DNA of 50,319 bases, from the NCBI RefSeq assembly GCF_900110425.1, contig NZ_FODS01000024.1, positions 1 to 50,319 on the forward strand, written 5' to 3'. The stretch is from Salinihabitans flavidus. Lineage in GTDB: Bacteria > Pseudomonadota > Alphaproteobacteria > Rhodobacterales > Rhodobacteraceae. Positions 7,222 to 16,775 of the stretch are shown here, one piece after another. The notes beneath the pieces were generated by a model. It was not told the DNA's origin and searched no databases. It saw only the letters and a list, made by a program, of their open reading frames with translations. Each line of letters starts with the position of its first letter. Within the stretch, counting starts at the first letter, position 1. The translations under genes and the position numbers were made by a program.

Positions 7222-8574
7222 ATGTCTCTTGCGTTCATCATACTGGCGGCCGGCAAGGGCACGCGCATGGCGTCCGACCTGCCCAAGGTCCTGCATCCCG
7301 TGGCGCAGGCCCCTTTGCTTGCCCATGCGATGCGCACGGCGGCAGCGCTGAACCCCGAGGTCACGGTGGTGGTCGCCGGGCACGGGGCCGAGCAGGTGCG
7401 CGAGGCCGTGGACGGGGTCGATCCGGAGGCGCGTCTCGCCCTGCAACGCGCGCAACTGGGCACCGCCCACGCGGTCGACCAGGCGCAGGCCGCGATGGAG
7501 GGGTTTTCCGGCGATGTCATCGTGCTTTACGGCGATACCCCCTTCATCCGGCCCGGCACGCTGCGCGCCATGCTGGCCGCGCGGCGCGGCGGCGCCGATG
7601 TGGCGGTTCTGGGCTTCGAGGCGGCGGAGCCGGGCCGCTATGGCCGCCTGATCACCCGGGGCGACCGGCTGGAGCGGATCGTCGAGGCCCGGGACGCCAC
7701 CGAGGCGGAGCTGGCCGTTCGCCTGTGCAATTCCGGCGTGATCTGCGCCGACCGGGCCCTTCTGTTCGAACTGATCGCACAGGTGGGCAACGACAACGCC
7801 GCGGAGGAATACTACCTCACCGATATCGTCGCGCTGGCGAACGGGGCCGGGCGGCGCTGTGTCGCCGTCACCTGCGACGAGGCCGAAACGCTGGGGATCA
7901 ACTCGCGGGCCGAGCTGGCCACCGCCGAGGCCGTCTGGCAGGCGCGCCGCCGCGACGAGGCGATGCGGGAGGGGACCACGCTCATCGCGCCCGAGACGGT
8001 GCATTTCGCCTTCGACACGGTGCTGGGCCGCGACGTGGAGATCGAGCCCAACGTGGTCTTCGGCCCCGGCGTCACGGTGCAGGCGCGCGCGCGCCTGCGG
8101 GCCTTCAGCCACCTGGAAGGATGCCATGTCGGGCCGGGGGCCGTGATCGGCCCCTATGCGCGGCTGCGCCCCGGCACGCGCATCGGACAGCACGCGCGGA
8201 TCGGCAATTTCGTCGAGATCAAGGCCGCCGACATCGCGGAGGGGGCCAAGGTCAACCACCTGTCCTATGTCGGCGATGCCGAGGTCGGCGCGGGCGCCAA
8301 TATCGGCGCCGGGACGATCACCTGCAACTATGACGGGGTGATGAAGCACCGCACGCGGATCGGCGCGGGGGCCTTCATCGGCTCCAACGCGGCGCTGGTG
8401 GCCCCGGTGTCGGTGGGTGCGGAGGCGATGGTCGCGGCGGGATCGACCATTACCGGGGACGTGCCGGACGGGGCGCTGGCGCTGGCCCGGGGCAAGCAGA
8501 GCAACAAGCCGGGACTGGCCCGCCGCCTGCGGGCGCGGCTCATGGATCTCAAGGCGAAGGCCGCCGGCAACTGA
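7222..8574 (+). CDS. glmU: GlmU: GlcN-1-P acetyltransferase / GlcNAc-1-P uridylyltransferase
   Basis: Bifunctional enzyme forming UDP-GlcNAc from glucosamine-1-phosphate. The 450-residue protein starts MSLAFIILAAGKGTRMAS, the uridylyltransferase nucleotide loop. It has QLGTAHAV and YGDTPFI motifs, and the C-terminal half is a left-handed beta-helix acetyltransferase (HLEGCHVG, NHLSYVGDAEVG, NIGAGTITCNYDG). The length matches the normal enzyme. ATG 7222 is chosen over an upstream in-frame ATG at 7180 because homology begins there. It lies 22 bp before glmS, as part of a glmU-glmS-glmM set. These are normally single chromosomal housekeeping genes, so a plasmid copy is unusual. Confidence 0.93.
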   Translation: MSLAFIILAAGKGTRMASDLPKVLHPVAQAPLLAHAMRTAAALNPEVTVVVAGHGAEQVREAVDGVDPEARLALQRAQLGTAHAVDQAQAAMEGFSGDVIVLYGDTPFIRPGTLRAMLAARRGGADVAVLGFEAAEPGRYGRLITRGDRLERIVEARDATEAELAVRLCNSGVICADRALLFELIAQVGNDNAAEEYYLTDIVALANGAGRRCVAVTCDEAETLGINSRAELATAEAVWQARRRDEAMREGTTLIAPETVHFAFDTVLGRDVEIEPNVVFGPGVTVQARARLRAFSHLEGCHVGPGAVIGPYARLRPGTRIGQHARIGNFVEIKAADIAEGAKVNHLSYVGDAEVGAGANIGAGTITCNYDGVMKHRTRIGAGAFIGSNAALVAPVSVGAEAMVAAGSTITGDVPDGALALARGKQSNKPGLARRLRARLMDLKAKAAGN

Positions 8575-8596
8575 GGAACAGGAAAGGACCGGCCCG

Positions 8597-10417
8597 ATGT
8601 GCGGAATAGTGGGAGTTCTGGGGCGGCATCAGGCGGCCCCGATCCTTGTCGACGCGCTCCGGCGGCTGGAATACCGGGGCTATGACAGCGCCGGGATCGC
8701 CACGGTGGAAGGCGGACGGCTGGACCGGCGGCGCAGTCCTGGGAAACTGGTCAATCTCAACGATCTGCTGGTGCATGATCCGCTGTCCGGAACGGCGGGG
8801 ATCGGCCACACCCGCTGGGCCACCCACGGCGCGCCGACCACGATGAACGCCCACCCCCATGCCCGCGGCCGCGTGGCCGTGGTGCATAACGGGATCATCG
8901 AGAATTACCGCGCGCTGCGGACCTTTCTGGAAAGCCGGCAGATCGTGCCGGAAACCGAGACCGACACCGAAACCGTGGCCATGCTGTGCAACTGGTATCT
9001 CGATCAGGGGCACGATCCGGTTGCCGCGGCCAAGGCGACGGTGGCCGATCTGACCGGGGCCTATGCGCTGTGCTTCCTGTTCGAGGGCGAGGAGGATCTG
9101 CTCGTCGCCGCCCGCAAGGGCAGCCCGCTGGCCATCGGCTGGGGCGAGGGGGAAATGTATGTCGGCTCCGATGCGCTGGCGCTGGCGCCGATGACCGATC
9201 AGATCACCTATCTCGAAGAGGGCGATATCGCCGTGGTCACCCGCGCCGGGGCGCATTTCTTCGACGCCGATCAGGCCCCGGTGGAGCGGCCGCGCAAGAC
9301 GGTCACCCTTGATCCGGGCGCGATCGACAAGGCCGGGCACCGGCATTTCATGGCCAAGGAGATCGCCGAGCAGCCCGAGGTCCTGAGCCATGCGCTGACC
9401 TACTACCTCGATCCGTGCGACGGTCGCCGCCAGCTTGAGGCCGAACTGGATTTCTCGGGGATCGACCGGATCGTGATGGTGGCCTGCGGCACCGCCTCTC
9501 TGGCCTGTTTCGTGTCGAAATACTGGTTCGAACAGATCGCCGGCCTGCCCGTGGAGGTCGATATCGCCTCGGAGTTCCGCTACCGCGAGCCGCCGCTCAA
9601 TGCGCGCACGCTGGCGCTTTTCGTCAGCCAGTCGGGCGAGACCGCCGACACGCTGGCCGCGCTGCGGTATTGCCGGGGGCGGGCGGGAAAGATCGTCTCC
9701 ATCGTCAACGCCGCCGAAAGCTCCATCGCGCGCGAAAGCGATCTGGCCCTGCCGATTCTGGCCGGCCCGGAGATCGGCGTGGCCTCGACCAAGGCGTTCA
9801 GCTGTCAGCTCGTGGTGCTGGCGGCCATGGCCTTGCAGGCCGCGCGCCAGACCGGCACGATCGACGCCGGGGAGGACAGCCGCCTGTCCGGCCTGCTGCG
9901 CCAGGTGCCCGGACAGGTCAGCGCGGCGCTGGCACTGGCGCCGCGCGTGCAGGCCGTGAGCGCCCAGCTGGCCCGCCATGCCGACGTGCTGTTTCTGGGG
10001 CGCGGTCCGTTTTATCCCATCGCGCTGGAAGGGGCGCTCAAGCTCAAGGAAATCAGCTACATCCACGCCGAAGGCTATGCTGCCGGCGAGCTGAAACACG
10101 GGCCTATCGCGCTCATCGACGAAGAGATGCCGGTGGTGGTGCTCGCCCCGTCCGGGCCGCTTTTCGACAAGGTGCTGTCCAATATCCAGGAGGTTCTGGC
10201 GCGGGCGGGCAAGGTCGTTCTGGTCAGCGACGCCGAGGGGCTGGCGGCGGCCGGGGAAGGGCTGTGGCAGACCATCGAGATGCCGGCCATCGAGGGGCCG
10301 TTCGCGGCGATCGCCTATGTGGTGCCGATGCAGCAGCTGGCCTATCACACCGCGGTCGAGAAGGGGACGGATGTGGATCAGCCCCGCAATCTGGCCAAAT
10401 CGGTGACCGTGGAATAG
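8597..10417 (+). CDS. glmS: GlmS: glutamine-fructose-6-phosphate aminotransferase
   Basis: Makes glucosamine-6-phosphate from fructose-6-phosphate and glutamine, the entry step to amino sugars. The 606-residue protein begins MCGIVGVLG, so the nucleophilic cysteine is residue 2 before Met removal. The amidotransferase domain shows GHTRWATHG and NGIIENY. Two SIS sugar-isomerase domains follow (CGTASLACF, SQSGETADTL, STKAF, LGRGPFYPIALEGALKLKE). The end PRNLAKSVTVE is the conserved catalytic tail. A GGAAAGGA ribosome site precedes ATG 8597. All key residues are intact, so it should be active. Confidence 0.94.
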   Translation: MCGIVGVLGRHQAAPILVDALRRLEYRGYDSAGIATVEGGRLDRRRSPGKLVNLNDLLVHDPLSGTAGIGHTRWATHGAPTTMNAHPHARGRVAVVHNGIIENYRALRTFLESRQIVPETETDTETVAMLCNWYLDQGHDPVAAAKATVADLTGAYALCFLFEGEEDLLVAARKGSPLAIGWGEGEMYVGSDALALAPMTDQITYLEEGDIAVVTRAGAHFFDADQAPVERPRKTVTLDPGAIDKAGHRHFMAKEIAEQPEVLSHALTYYLDPCDGRRQLEAELDFSGIDRIVMVACGTASLACFVSKYWFEQIAGLPVEVDIASEFRYREPPLNARTLALFVSQSGETADTLAALRYCRGRAGKIVSIVNAAESSIARESDLALPILAGPEIGVASTKAFSCQLVVLAAMALQAARQTGTIDAGEDSRLSGLLRQVPGQVSAALALAPRVQAVSAQLARHADVLFLGRGPFYPIALEGALKLKEISYIHAEGYAAGELKHGPIALIDEEMPVVVLAPSGPLFDKVLSNIQEVLARAGKVVLVSDAEGLAAAGEGLWQTIEMPAIEGPFAAIAYVVPMQQLAYHTAVEKGTDVDQPRNLAKSVTVE

Positions 10418-10522
10418 GCGCGCCGCGCGCGGCGTCGGCACAATCTGCGGAGGCGGAAGGCTTGCCTTGGCGGCGCCGTTGGCCCAGAACCGTCCGGAAT
10501 CGCGTCAATTCGAAAGAAGATC

Positions 10523-11863
10523 ATGACAAGACGGCTTTTTGGGACCGACGGGGTGCGCGGGCAGGCGAACAGCTGGCCGATGACGGCCGATGTGGCGCTG
10601 CGTCTTGCCGCCGCCGCGGGGCGGTATTTCCGCACCGACAAGCAGGATCACCGGGTGGTGATCGGCAAGGATACGCGGCGCTCCGGCTACATGATCGAGA
10701 ACGCGCTCACCGCGGGGTTCACCTCCACCGGGATGAGCGTCTTTCTGCTCGGGCCGGTGCCGACCCCGGCGATCGGCTATCTGACCCACAGCCTGCGCGC
10801 CGATGTCGGGGTGATGATCTCGGCCAGCCACAACCCGGCGAAGGACAACGGGATCAAGCTGTTCGGCCCGGACGGATTCAAGCTGAACGATGACGCCGAG
10901 GGCGAGATCATGCGGCTTTTCGAAACCGACATCGCGCTTGCCGCGCCGGACAATATCGGCCGGGCCATGCGGCTGGAGGATGCGCGGGGCCGCTATGTGG
11001 AGTATGCCAAGACCACCTTTCCCAACCGGCGGCGCCTTGACGGGTTGCGGGTGGTGCTCGATTGCGCCAACGGGGCGGCCTATCGCACCGCGCCGACCGT
11101 GCTGTGGGAGCTGGGGGCCGAGGTCATCTCCATCGGCGTCAGCCCCAACGGGTTCAACATCAATGCCGAGTGCGGCTCCAACCACCCCGAGGTCGCCGCG
11201 CAGCGGGTGCGCGAGACCCGCGCCGATGTCGGGATCTGCCTCGATGGCGATGCCGACAGGGTCGTGATCATCGACGAAACGGGCCGGGTGGCCGACGGCG
11301 ATCAGATCATGGGGCTGATCGCCTCCCGCTGGGCCGAGCAGGGGCGGCTGAAGGGCAATGCCCTTGTCGCCACGGTCATGTCCAACCTGGGGCTGGAGCG
11401 GTTCCTCGAAGGGCGGGGCATCGGGCTGGTGCGGACCGACGTGGGCGACCGCTATGTCGTGGAGCGGATGCGCGCGGACGGATTCAACCTGGGCGGAGAG
11501 CAGTCGGGGCATCTGATCCTGAGCGACTATGCCACGACCGGCGACGGGCTTATCGGCGCGCTTCAGTTCCTGTCGGCCATGGTAGAGACGAAACAGAAGG
11601 CCAGCGCGCTTGTCCATGTGTTCGAGCCGATTCCGCAAAAGCTCGTCAACATCCGCTATGCGCCCGGCACCGACCCGCTCGAGTCGGAGGCGGTGCAGGA
11701 GGCGATCGCGGCGGGCGAAAGGAAACTGGGCGGCACGGGCCGGCTATTGATCCGCAAATCGGGGACAGAGCCGATGATCCGGGTGATGGGCGAGGCCGAG
11801 AACCTGGGCCGGCTCGACAGCGTTCTGACCAATATCGTGGAGACCGTGCGGCAGGAATGCTGA
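10523..11863 (+). CDS. glmM: GlmM: phosphoglucosamine mutase
   Basis: Interconverts glucosamine-6-phosphate and glucosamine-1-phosphate, linking GlmS to GlmU. The 446-residue protein has FGTDGVRG at the start, the phosphoserine loop ISASHNP (Ser102, the same number as in E. coli GlmM), the metal loop LDGDADRV, the sugar loop GGEQSGH and the phosphate loop [12 protein letters not shown]. It lies 105 bp after glmS; the gap holds no clear promoter or terminator. With glmS and glmU it forms a complete fructose-6-phosphate to UDP-GlcNAc pathway on this replicon. Confidence 0.94.
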   Translation: MTRRLFGTDGVRGQANSWPMTADVALRLAAAAGRYFRTDKQDHRVVIGKDTRRSGYMIENALTAGFTSTGMSVFLLGPVPTPAIGYLTHSLRADVGVMISASHNPAKDNGIKLFGPDGFKLNDDAEGEIMRLFETDIALAAPDNIGRAMRLEDARGRYVEYAKTTFPNRRRLDGLRVVLDCANGAAYRTAPTVLWELGAEVISIGVSPNGFNINAECGSNHPEVAAQRVRETRADVGICLDGDADRVVIIDETGRVADGDQIMGLIASRWAEQGRLKGNALVATVMSNLGLERFLEGRGIGLVRTDVGDRYVVERMRADGFNLGGEQSGHLILSDYATTGDGLIGALQFLSAMVETKQKASALVHVFEPIPQKLVNIRYAPGTDPLESEAVQEAIAAGERKLGGTGRLLIRKSGTEPMIRVMGEAENLGRLDSVLTNIVETVRQEC

Positions 11864-12034
11864 CGCCGGCGGCGGGGCCGGAACGTGATCTTCTGATTAT
11901 CCTATAATAAAGATTATGTTAAATATGAAGGCGCCACCGCCCCGAAACCGGGAAACTTTCCTGTTGCAATGTCGTGCGCGCTGTAAAACCAAGGAGCCGG
12001 AGTGCAGACATGAAACCTGAAAGGGAGATCCCCC

Positions 12035-13018
12035 GTGCGAAGTGTTCTTGTCACCGGCGGGGCCGGCTATATCGGCTCGCATGCCTGCAAGGCGCTGAAG
12101 GCGGCGGGTTTCGAGCCTGTCACCTATGACAACCTGTGCACCGGCTGGCGCGATGCGGTGAAATTCGGCCCCTTCGAGGAGGGTGATCTGCTCGACCGGG
12201 CGCGGCTCGATGAGGTTTTTGCCCGGCATCGCCCGGTGGCGGTGATGCATTTCGCGGCCCTGTCGCTGGTTGGCGAAAGCATGCAGGACCCCGGCAAATA
12301 CTGGCGCGGCAATGTCGCGGCCTCTCTGAACCTGATCGAGGCGGCGGTAGCGGCCGGCTGCCCGCATATCGTCTTTTCCTCCACCTGCGCCACCTATGGC
12401 GAGCATGACAATGTCGTGCTGGATGAACACACCCCGCAGGAGCCGATCAACGCCTATGGCGCCTCCAAGCGCGCGATCGAGGACATGCTGCGCGATTTCG
12501 AGGCCGCGCACGGGCTGCAATCGGTGATCTTCCGCTATTTCAACGTGGCCGGCGCCGATCCGGAGGCCGAGATCGGCGAGTTTCACCGCCCCGAAACCCA
12601 TCTGGTGCCGCTGATGCTGGAGGCGACCGACGGCACGCGCCCGGCGCTGACCGTTTTCGGCACCGATTACGACACGCCCGACGGCACCTGCATCCGCGAT
12701 TACGTCCATGTCTGCGATCTGGTGGAGGCGCATGTGCTGGGGCTGCGCTGGCTTCAGGCCGCGAAAGGCAGCCGCGTCTTCAACCTTGGCACCGGATCGG
12801 GCTTTTCCGTGCGCGAGGTCATGACCCATGCGCAGGCGGTCACGGGCCGCGAGGTGCCCCATGAGATCGGCCCGCGCCGCGCCGGCGACTGCACCCGACT
12901 GGTCTCCGGATCGACCCGCGCCGAGAAGGAGCTGGGCTGGCGCCCGGCCCGCTCCGATCTGGACACGATGATCGCCGATGCGTGGCGCTGGCACCGGGCC
13001 GGGCACTACACGCGCTGA
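12035..13018 (+). CDS. galE: UDP-glucose 4-epimerase
   Basis: Interconverts UDP-glucose and UDP-galactose (and, in some enzymes, the GlcNAc/GalNAc pair). The 327-residue extended SDR has TGGAGYIGSH (7-16), FSSTCATYG and the catalytic pair YGASK (Tyr141, Lys145), then FRYFNVAGA typical of GalE. The GTG start at 12035 has AGGGAG 8 nt upstream. The 171-bp gap after glmM contains an AT-rich patch with TATAAT at 11903 but no matching -35, so a separate promoter is possible but unproven. It ends 7 bp from the convergent sugar transferase gene. Confidence 0.92.
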   Translation: MRSVLVTGGAGYIGSHACKALKAAGFEPVTYDNLCTGWRDAVKFGPFEEGDLLDRARLDEVFARHRPVAVMHFAALSLVGESMQDPGKYWRGNVAASLNLIEAAVAAGCPHIVFSSTCATYGEHDNVVLDEHTPQEPINAYGASKRAIEDMLRDFEAAHGLQSVIFRYFNVAGADPEAEIGEFHRPETHLVPLMLEATDGTRPALTVFGTDYDTPDGTCIRDYVHVCDLVEAHVLGLRWLQAAKGSRVFNLGTGSGFSVREVMTHAQAVTGREVPHEIGPRRAGDCTRLVSGSTRAEKELGWRPARSDLDTMIADAWRWHRAGHYTR

Positions 13019-13025
13019 ACGGCCC

Positions 13026-13628
13026 TCAGCGGCGGCGCAGCACCCGCTTCAGGGTTTCCCACATGATCCACAGATCGAGACAGACAGACCAGTTGTCGCG
13101 GTAGATCAGGTCAAGCCGGGCCTTGCGCGGAATGCAGGCGCGGCGATAGACGGCGTCGGTCTCCTCGGGCGTGGCGCAGCGGGCCAGAAGCCGTTCCTCA
13201 TGGCCGTGACAGATCAGCGTGGCCAGCCCGGTGATGCCCGGACGGCAGGCCAGCACCTCGGCATAGATGTCGGGGTACTGCTCGACATATTGCCGCAGCG
13301 GCGGGCGCGGGCCGACGAAGCTGATGTCGCCGCGCAGGACGTTGAGAAGCTGGGGCAGCTCATCAAGACGCGTGCGGCGCAGGAAACGCCCGGTCGGCGT
13401 GACCCGGGCCGCCTTGTCGCCGCCCGACACGCCGCTGTCGCGGGCGGCGACGCGCATGGTGCGGAATTTCCACAGGCGGAACGGATATCCCGGCGCGCGC
13501 ATCCGTTCGGAGACATAAAAGACCGGCAGCCCGTCGCGGAGAAGAATGAGCGCCGTCAGCAGGAGAAAGAGCGGCGCCAGAAGCACGCACAGCAGGAGCG
13601 CGAGGATCAGATCGAACGCGCGTTTCAT
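13026..13628 (-). CDS. initiating sugar transferase (WcaJ/EpsL-type phosphoglycosyltransferase)
   Basis: Transfers a sugar-1-phosphate from a nucleotide sugar to undecaprenyl phosphate, the first step of lipid-linked exopolysaccharide assembly. This 200-residue short form has one membrane re-entrant helix at the N-terminus (FDLILALLLCVLLAPLFLLL) and the family motifs LWKFRTM, RTRLDELPQLLNVLRGD, SFVGPRPPL and CRPGITG. The donor may be UDP-Gal, UDP-Glc or UDP-GlcNAc, all of which this cluster can make. Its ATG overlaps the stop of the epimerase upstream by 3 bases (TCAT on the + strand), so the two are co-translated. Confidence 0.9.
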   Translation of the reverse strand: MKRAFDLILALLLCVLLAPLFLLLTALILLRDGLPVFYVSERMRAPGYPFRLWKFRTMRVAARDSGVSGGDKAARVTPTGRFLRRTRLDELPQLLNVLRGDISFVGPRPPLRQYVEQYPDIYAEVLACRPGITGLATLICHGHEERLLARCATPEETDAVYRRACIPRKARLDLIYRDNWSVCLDLWIMWETLKRVLRRR

Positions 13629-14524
13629 ATCGCCTGCCCGCCGGTGAGGGTGTCCCAGTCGCGCACGATCGCCTCCGGGCTGCCGTCCCCGGGCGCAAGC
13701 GGGACCAGGCCGGCCAGGCGGGACACGTCAAGCTCCACGGCGGGGATCAGGCCGGCGGGTGCGGGCCGGGCGCGAACGGGCATTCCGGCGGCGCGCAGCA
13801 GATCGGCCATGCTCACCGCGCCGGGCGCCGAAAGATTGAGGCACTCCGGCAGCGGGCCGGGGTGATGCAGCAGATCCGACAGCACCCGCGCCAGCGTTCC
13901 CGGGCCGATATAGCTGCGCCGCGGCGCGGTGCCATCGGGAAAGATATCGAGCCTGACGTCGCGCCGGCCGGGGCCCAGAAGCTGATCGGCCCCGGCGACA
14001 TTGCCGATGCGCAGGGCGATTACCCCGGCGGTCCGGGACGCCGCCTGCGCGGCATCCTCCATCTCCAGCTTGGCACGGCCGTAGTCGGACACCGGCTCTG
14101 CCGGACCGTCCTCGCGCAGCATGCCCCCCTGCCCCGGCGCGCCATAGACCGCCACCGACGAGGCCAGAAAGACCCGCGGCACGCCGGCACGCTCTGCCGC
14201 GGCGATGGCCGCAAGCGCCAGTTCGGTATTGGCACGGTAATCGCCCGGGTGCGCGGCGGTGGCCGGTGTCACCCCCGCCAGCACGAGAATCGCGCCCATG
14301 CCCCCGGCGGCGCGCACCAGCCCTTCGGGGTCGGCCAGCGGATCGAGAGCAAGCCGGTCCTGTCCGGGGCATGGGCGCCGCCCCTGCCAGAGCGGCGCGA
14401 CCCCCTGCCCCGCGGCGCCGGCCCAGGCGCGCGACAGCAGCCGCCCGACCCGCCCCGTCGCCCCCATGACCAGCACCCGTGAAGGCGGACGTGGGGGCGG
14501 CGATGTGCTTGCGTTTCCTGTCAC
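13625..14524 (-). CDS. NAD(P)-dependent epimerase/dehydratase, substrate unknown
   Basis: A 299-residue extended SDR. The cofactor loop is VLVMGATGRVGRLL near residues 17-30, FLASSVAVYG holds the catalytic serine, and YGRAK holds the Tyr/Lys pair. The substrate-binding half is less typical of GalE, RmlB or Gmd. It could be a sugar epimerase or ketoreductase, and a role in finishing the gmd product is possible but not shown. The start is a GTG at 14524, giving a proline-rich leader; the ATG at 14467 would cut into the first beta strand. It precedes the sugar transferase with overlapping stop and start. Confidence 0.8.
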   Translation of the reverse strand: MTGNASTSPPPRPPSRVLVMGATGRVGRLLSRAWAGAAGQGVAPLWQGRRPCPGQDRLALDPLADPEGLVRAAGGMGAILVLAGVTPATAAHPGDYRANTELALAAIAAAERAGVPRVFLASSVAVYGAPGQGGMLREDGPAEPVSDYGRAKLEMEDAAQAASRTAGVIALRIGNVAGADQLLGPGRRDVRLDIFPDGTAPRRSYIGPGTLARVLSDLLHHPGPLPECLNLSAPGAVSMADLLRAAGMPVRARPAPAGLIPAVELDVSRLAGLVPLAPGDGSPEAIVRDWDTLTGGQAI

Positions 14525-14601
14525 CCGCCCAAAACCGTGATATTTCCGCTTTGCGTAACACGCGTCATTTTCGACATCTTCCCGTTCAGCCCGGACTCTC
14601 C

Positions 14602-15267
14602 CTAGCCCGCTTTGCGCATGTTCCGTTCGTGATGCGCGATGGCCGCGTCGAGATCGTCATAATAAATCAGATTGCCATTCTCCAGCACCGCCCCCGCATC
14701 GCAAAGCTGGCTCACCTGCGGCATGGAATGGCTGACCATGACCGCCCCGGCCTGTTCCATCCGGGCGCGGAAGACCTCGGCGCTTTTGGCGCGGAACGCA
14801 GCATCCCCCACGGCGGTCACCTCGTCCACCAGATAGGTATCGAAACGAATTCCCATCGACACGCCAAAGGCCAGGCGCGATTTCATCCCGGACGAATAGG
14901 TGCGCAAGGGTTGACGAAAATGCTGCCCGAGGCCCGCGAACCCTTCGACGAATGTCACCAGCGCCTCGGTATCGGCGCCATAGATGCGCGCGATGAACAG
15001 CGTGTTCTGCAAGCCCGTCAGTTCGGGGTGAAATGAGCCGGCAAACCCGACAGGCCAGGAAATCGTGCCGGTCGAGACGATTTGCCCGCTGCTCGGCAAT
15101 ACGGTTCCGGCGATCATGCTCAGAAGGGTCGATTTCCCGGCCCCGTTGCGGCCCAGAAGCGCCACGACCCGGCCGGTGGGAAACACCACGTTGATATTGT
15201 CGGCCACGACCTTGGTTCCGCCGTGGCCCAGATGAAACACCTTGGTGAGATTCTCGAAGCGGATCAT
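14602..15267 (-). CDS. kpsT: capsular polysaccharide ABC exporter, ATP-binding subunit
   Basis: Energises export of finished polysaccharide across the inner membrane. At 221 residues it is the short KpsT type without a carbohydrate-binding extension. Walker A is GRNGAGKS (39-46), the signature is SSGMKSRLAFG (125-135), Walker B is YLVDEV (145-150) and the switch histidine is in VSHSM. The ISWPVGFAGSFHPELTG segment is characteristic of KpsT-like proteins. Its ATG overlaps the stop of the KpsE-like gene (ATGA). The permease partner is divergent at 16776. Confidence 0.92.
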   Translation of the reverse strand: MIRFENLTKVFHLGHGGTKVVADNINVVFPTGRVVALLGRNGAGKSTLLSMIAGTVLPSSGQIVSTGTISWPVGFAGSFHPELTGLQNTLFIARIYGADTEALVTFVEGFAGLGQHFRQPLRTYSSGMKSRLAFGVSMGIRFDTYLVDEVTAVGDAAFRAKSAEVFRARMEQAGAVMVSHSMPQVSQLCDAGAVLENGNLIYYDDLDAAIAHHERNMRKAG

Positions 15268-16685
15268 CGCCGGTCCCGGATGGAATAGACAACCAGCATG
15301 ACGGTCACCCAGGTCAGGAACAGGAACAGCGACAGCAGGAGTATGATCTGCGGCCGGTCGGGATAGCGCGCCGTTTCGGCCATGGTGGGCTTCACATGCG
15401 CCGCCAGATAACGGCTTTTGCGCCGGGCCTCGGCCAGCGCCGCATCATAGGCCGCCATCGCCGACGTATAGGTGTTCTCGGCGAATTCACGGTCGACGGT
15501 CAGCCGTTCGTATTCCCCCACCAGATCGGCGAAGACCTCGCCGGTCACGCTCTGCTCCCCCTGCCCCAGTTTGCGCCGCTCGTCCGCGATCCGGGCCTGG
15601 ATCACCTCGACCCTGCGCCGGGCCTGGGCCATACGTGGATCGTTGACCCCGGTAGACTCGCTCAGGATATCGACCTCGATCAGCGCCTCGGCCAACTGCG
15701 CCTGAAGATTGCCCAGAAGTCCGGCCTGGGTCTGCATATCGACCGATGGATCCACCAGCTGATGGGTGTTGCGGAACTGTGTGACCGCCTCGCGCGCCAC
15801 CTTGAGGCGCTCCACCGCGCCTTCAAGCTCGTCGCGGGCGTATCTGATCGCGTCCTCGCGCGCGATGTCACTGAGTTCGTTGATCATCTCCGCGCTCTTG
15901 TCGAACAGCGTCTCGGCGATGAGGGTGGCATCCTCCGCCTCGAAGGCCTGCACACGGATCTCGAGCAGCCCCGCGCCGCTGTCGTAGTAGATCTTGACCA
16001 TTCGACCCCAGTAGTCGACCAGATCCTCGATCGAGCCCGGCGAATCGAAGGTAAAGATCGGATCGCCCTCCGGTTTCGACCATTTGCCGCGCAGATCCAC
16101 TTCCTCATCCATTTCCGCCACAAGCCGCTGGCTTTGCAGAAATTCATAAAGGATATCGGTATCCGTGGAACTCGATCCCGAGATGCCGGTGATTCCTATC
16201 AGTGTCTCGACCGCCGAGCTTGCCTCTTCGCGCCGCACCGAGAAGGCGACGGTCGACGCATATTGATCGACCGCGACCCGCCACAGGTACCAGCTCGCCC
16301 CTCCGGCCGGGGCCGCGACCATGAGAAAGAAGCTCACCAGCACCAGCCAGTGACGCGTCTTCGCGCGGGCGGCCGGGGCCGGGGGGGGCACCGCAGCCGG
16401 GGACGCCTGCGGCTTGGGCTGGGCCGGCTGGGGGGAGTCCGGCTGTGCCGGCGCGCCCTCCCCTGCTACCGCCTGCGGTCCCTTGGCCGGCCCCGGTCCC
16501 TTGGCCTGCGGCCCGCCGGGACCGGGTTTTCCCGGCTGTTGTTGTTGCTGCCGGGCCGGGCCGGGCCCTGGCCGCGCGTTGGCCGGCGCCGGTCCTTCCG
16601 TTTCGGAGGTCGACGTGACCGGAGGGGTCCGGGGCGTTTGAGATTTCTGCGTCACGCGGTCGCTCTCTTGTATTTGCATCATCAT
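15264..16685 (-). CDS. kpsE: KpsE-like capsule export inner-membrane protein
   Basis: About 473 residues in the polysaccharide co-polymerase (PCP-3) arrangement. Helix 1 (about 112-135) is followed by a long periplasmic region with coiled-coil segments (AQARRRVEVIQARIADERRK) and a C-terminal helix rich in Leu/Phe/Val (about 445-468). It should link the ABC exporter to the outer-membrane channel. The first 105 residues are strikingly rich in Pro, Gly, Gln and Ala, with a five-Gln run and PGP/KGP repeats, absent from E. coli KpsE. The first of three adjacent ATGs (16685) was chosen; a TTG at 16712 is an alternative. No outer-membrane partner (KpsD/Wza) is in the window. Confidence 0.85.
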   Translation of the reverse strand: MMMQIQESDRVTQKSQTPRTPPVTSTSETEGPAPANARPGPGPARQQQQQPGKPGPGGPQAKGPGPAKGPQAVAGEGAPAQPDSPQPAQPKPQASPAAVPPPAPAARAKTRHWLVLVSFFLMVAAPAGGASWYLWRVAVDQYASTVAFSVRREEASSAVETLIGITGISGSSSTDTDILYEFLQSQRLVAEMDEEVDLRGKWSKPEGDPIFTFDSPGSIEDLVDYWGRMVKIYYDSGAGLLEIRVQAFEAEDATLIAETLFDKSAEMINELSDIAREDAIRYARDELEGAVERLKVAREAVTQFRNTHQLVDPSVDMQTQAGLLGNLQAQLAEALIEVDILSESTGVNDPRMAQARRRVEVIQARIADERRKLGQGEQSVTGEVFADLVGEYERLTVDREFAENTYTSAMAAYDAALAEARRKSRYLAAHVKPTMAETARYPDRPQIILLLSLFLFLTWVTVMLVVYSIRDRR

Positions 16686-16775
16686 TATGGCGGTATATGA
16701 CCCTGACTCCAATGGGCTGAATCGGCCCGAATGTCACTTTATTCACATGGCCTTTGCCGGTTGATCGGGAGTTTC
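16686..16775. promoter_or_regulatory. divergent promoter region, kpsE-kpsT / kpsM
   Basis: 90 bp separate the two divergent capsule transport units, so both promoters must overlap here. An imperfect palindrome, gggctgaatcggccc, lies near the middle (16714-16728) and could be an operator. GGGAG precedes the kpsM start. Confidence 0.35.

Noticed and set aside
6040-8349. Long minus-strand frame of 769 codons
   Set aside because: It is antisense to the GT2 gene and glmU, is Arg/Gly/Ala-rich, and shows no family motif; it results from high-GC codon bias.
8549-10441. Long minus-strand frame of 630 codons
   Set aside because: Antisense shadow of glmS, which has full motifs and catalytic residues.
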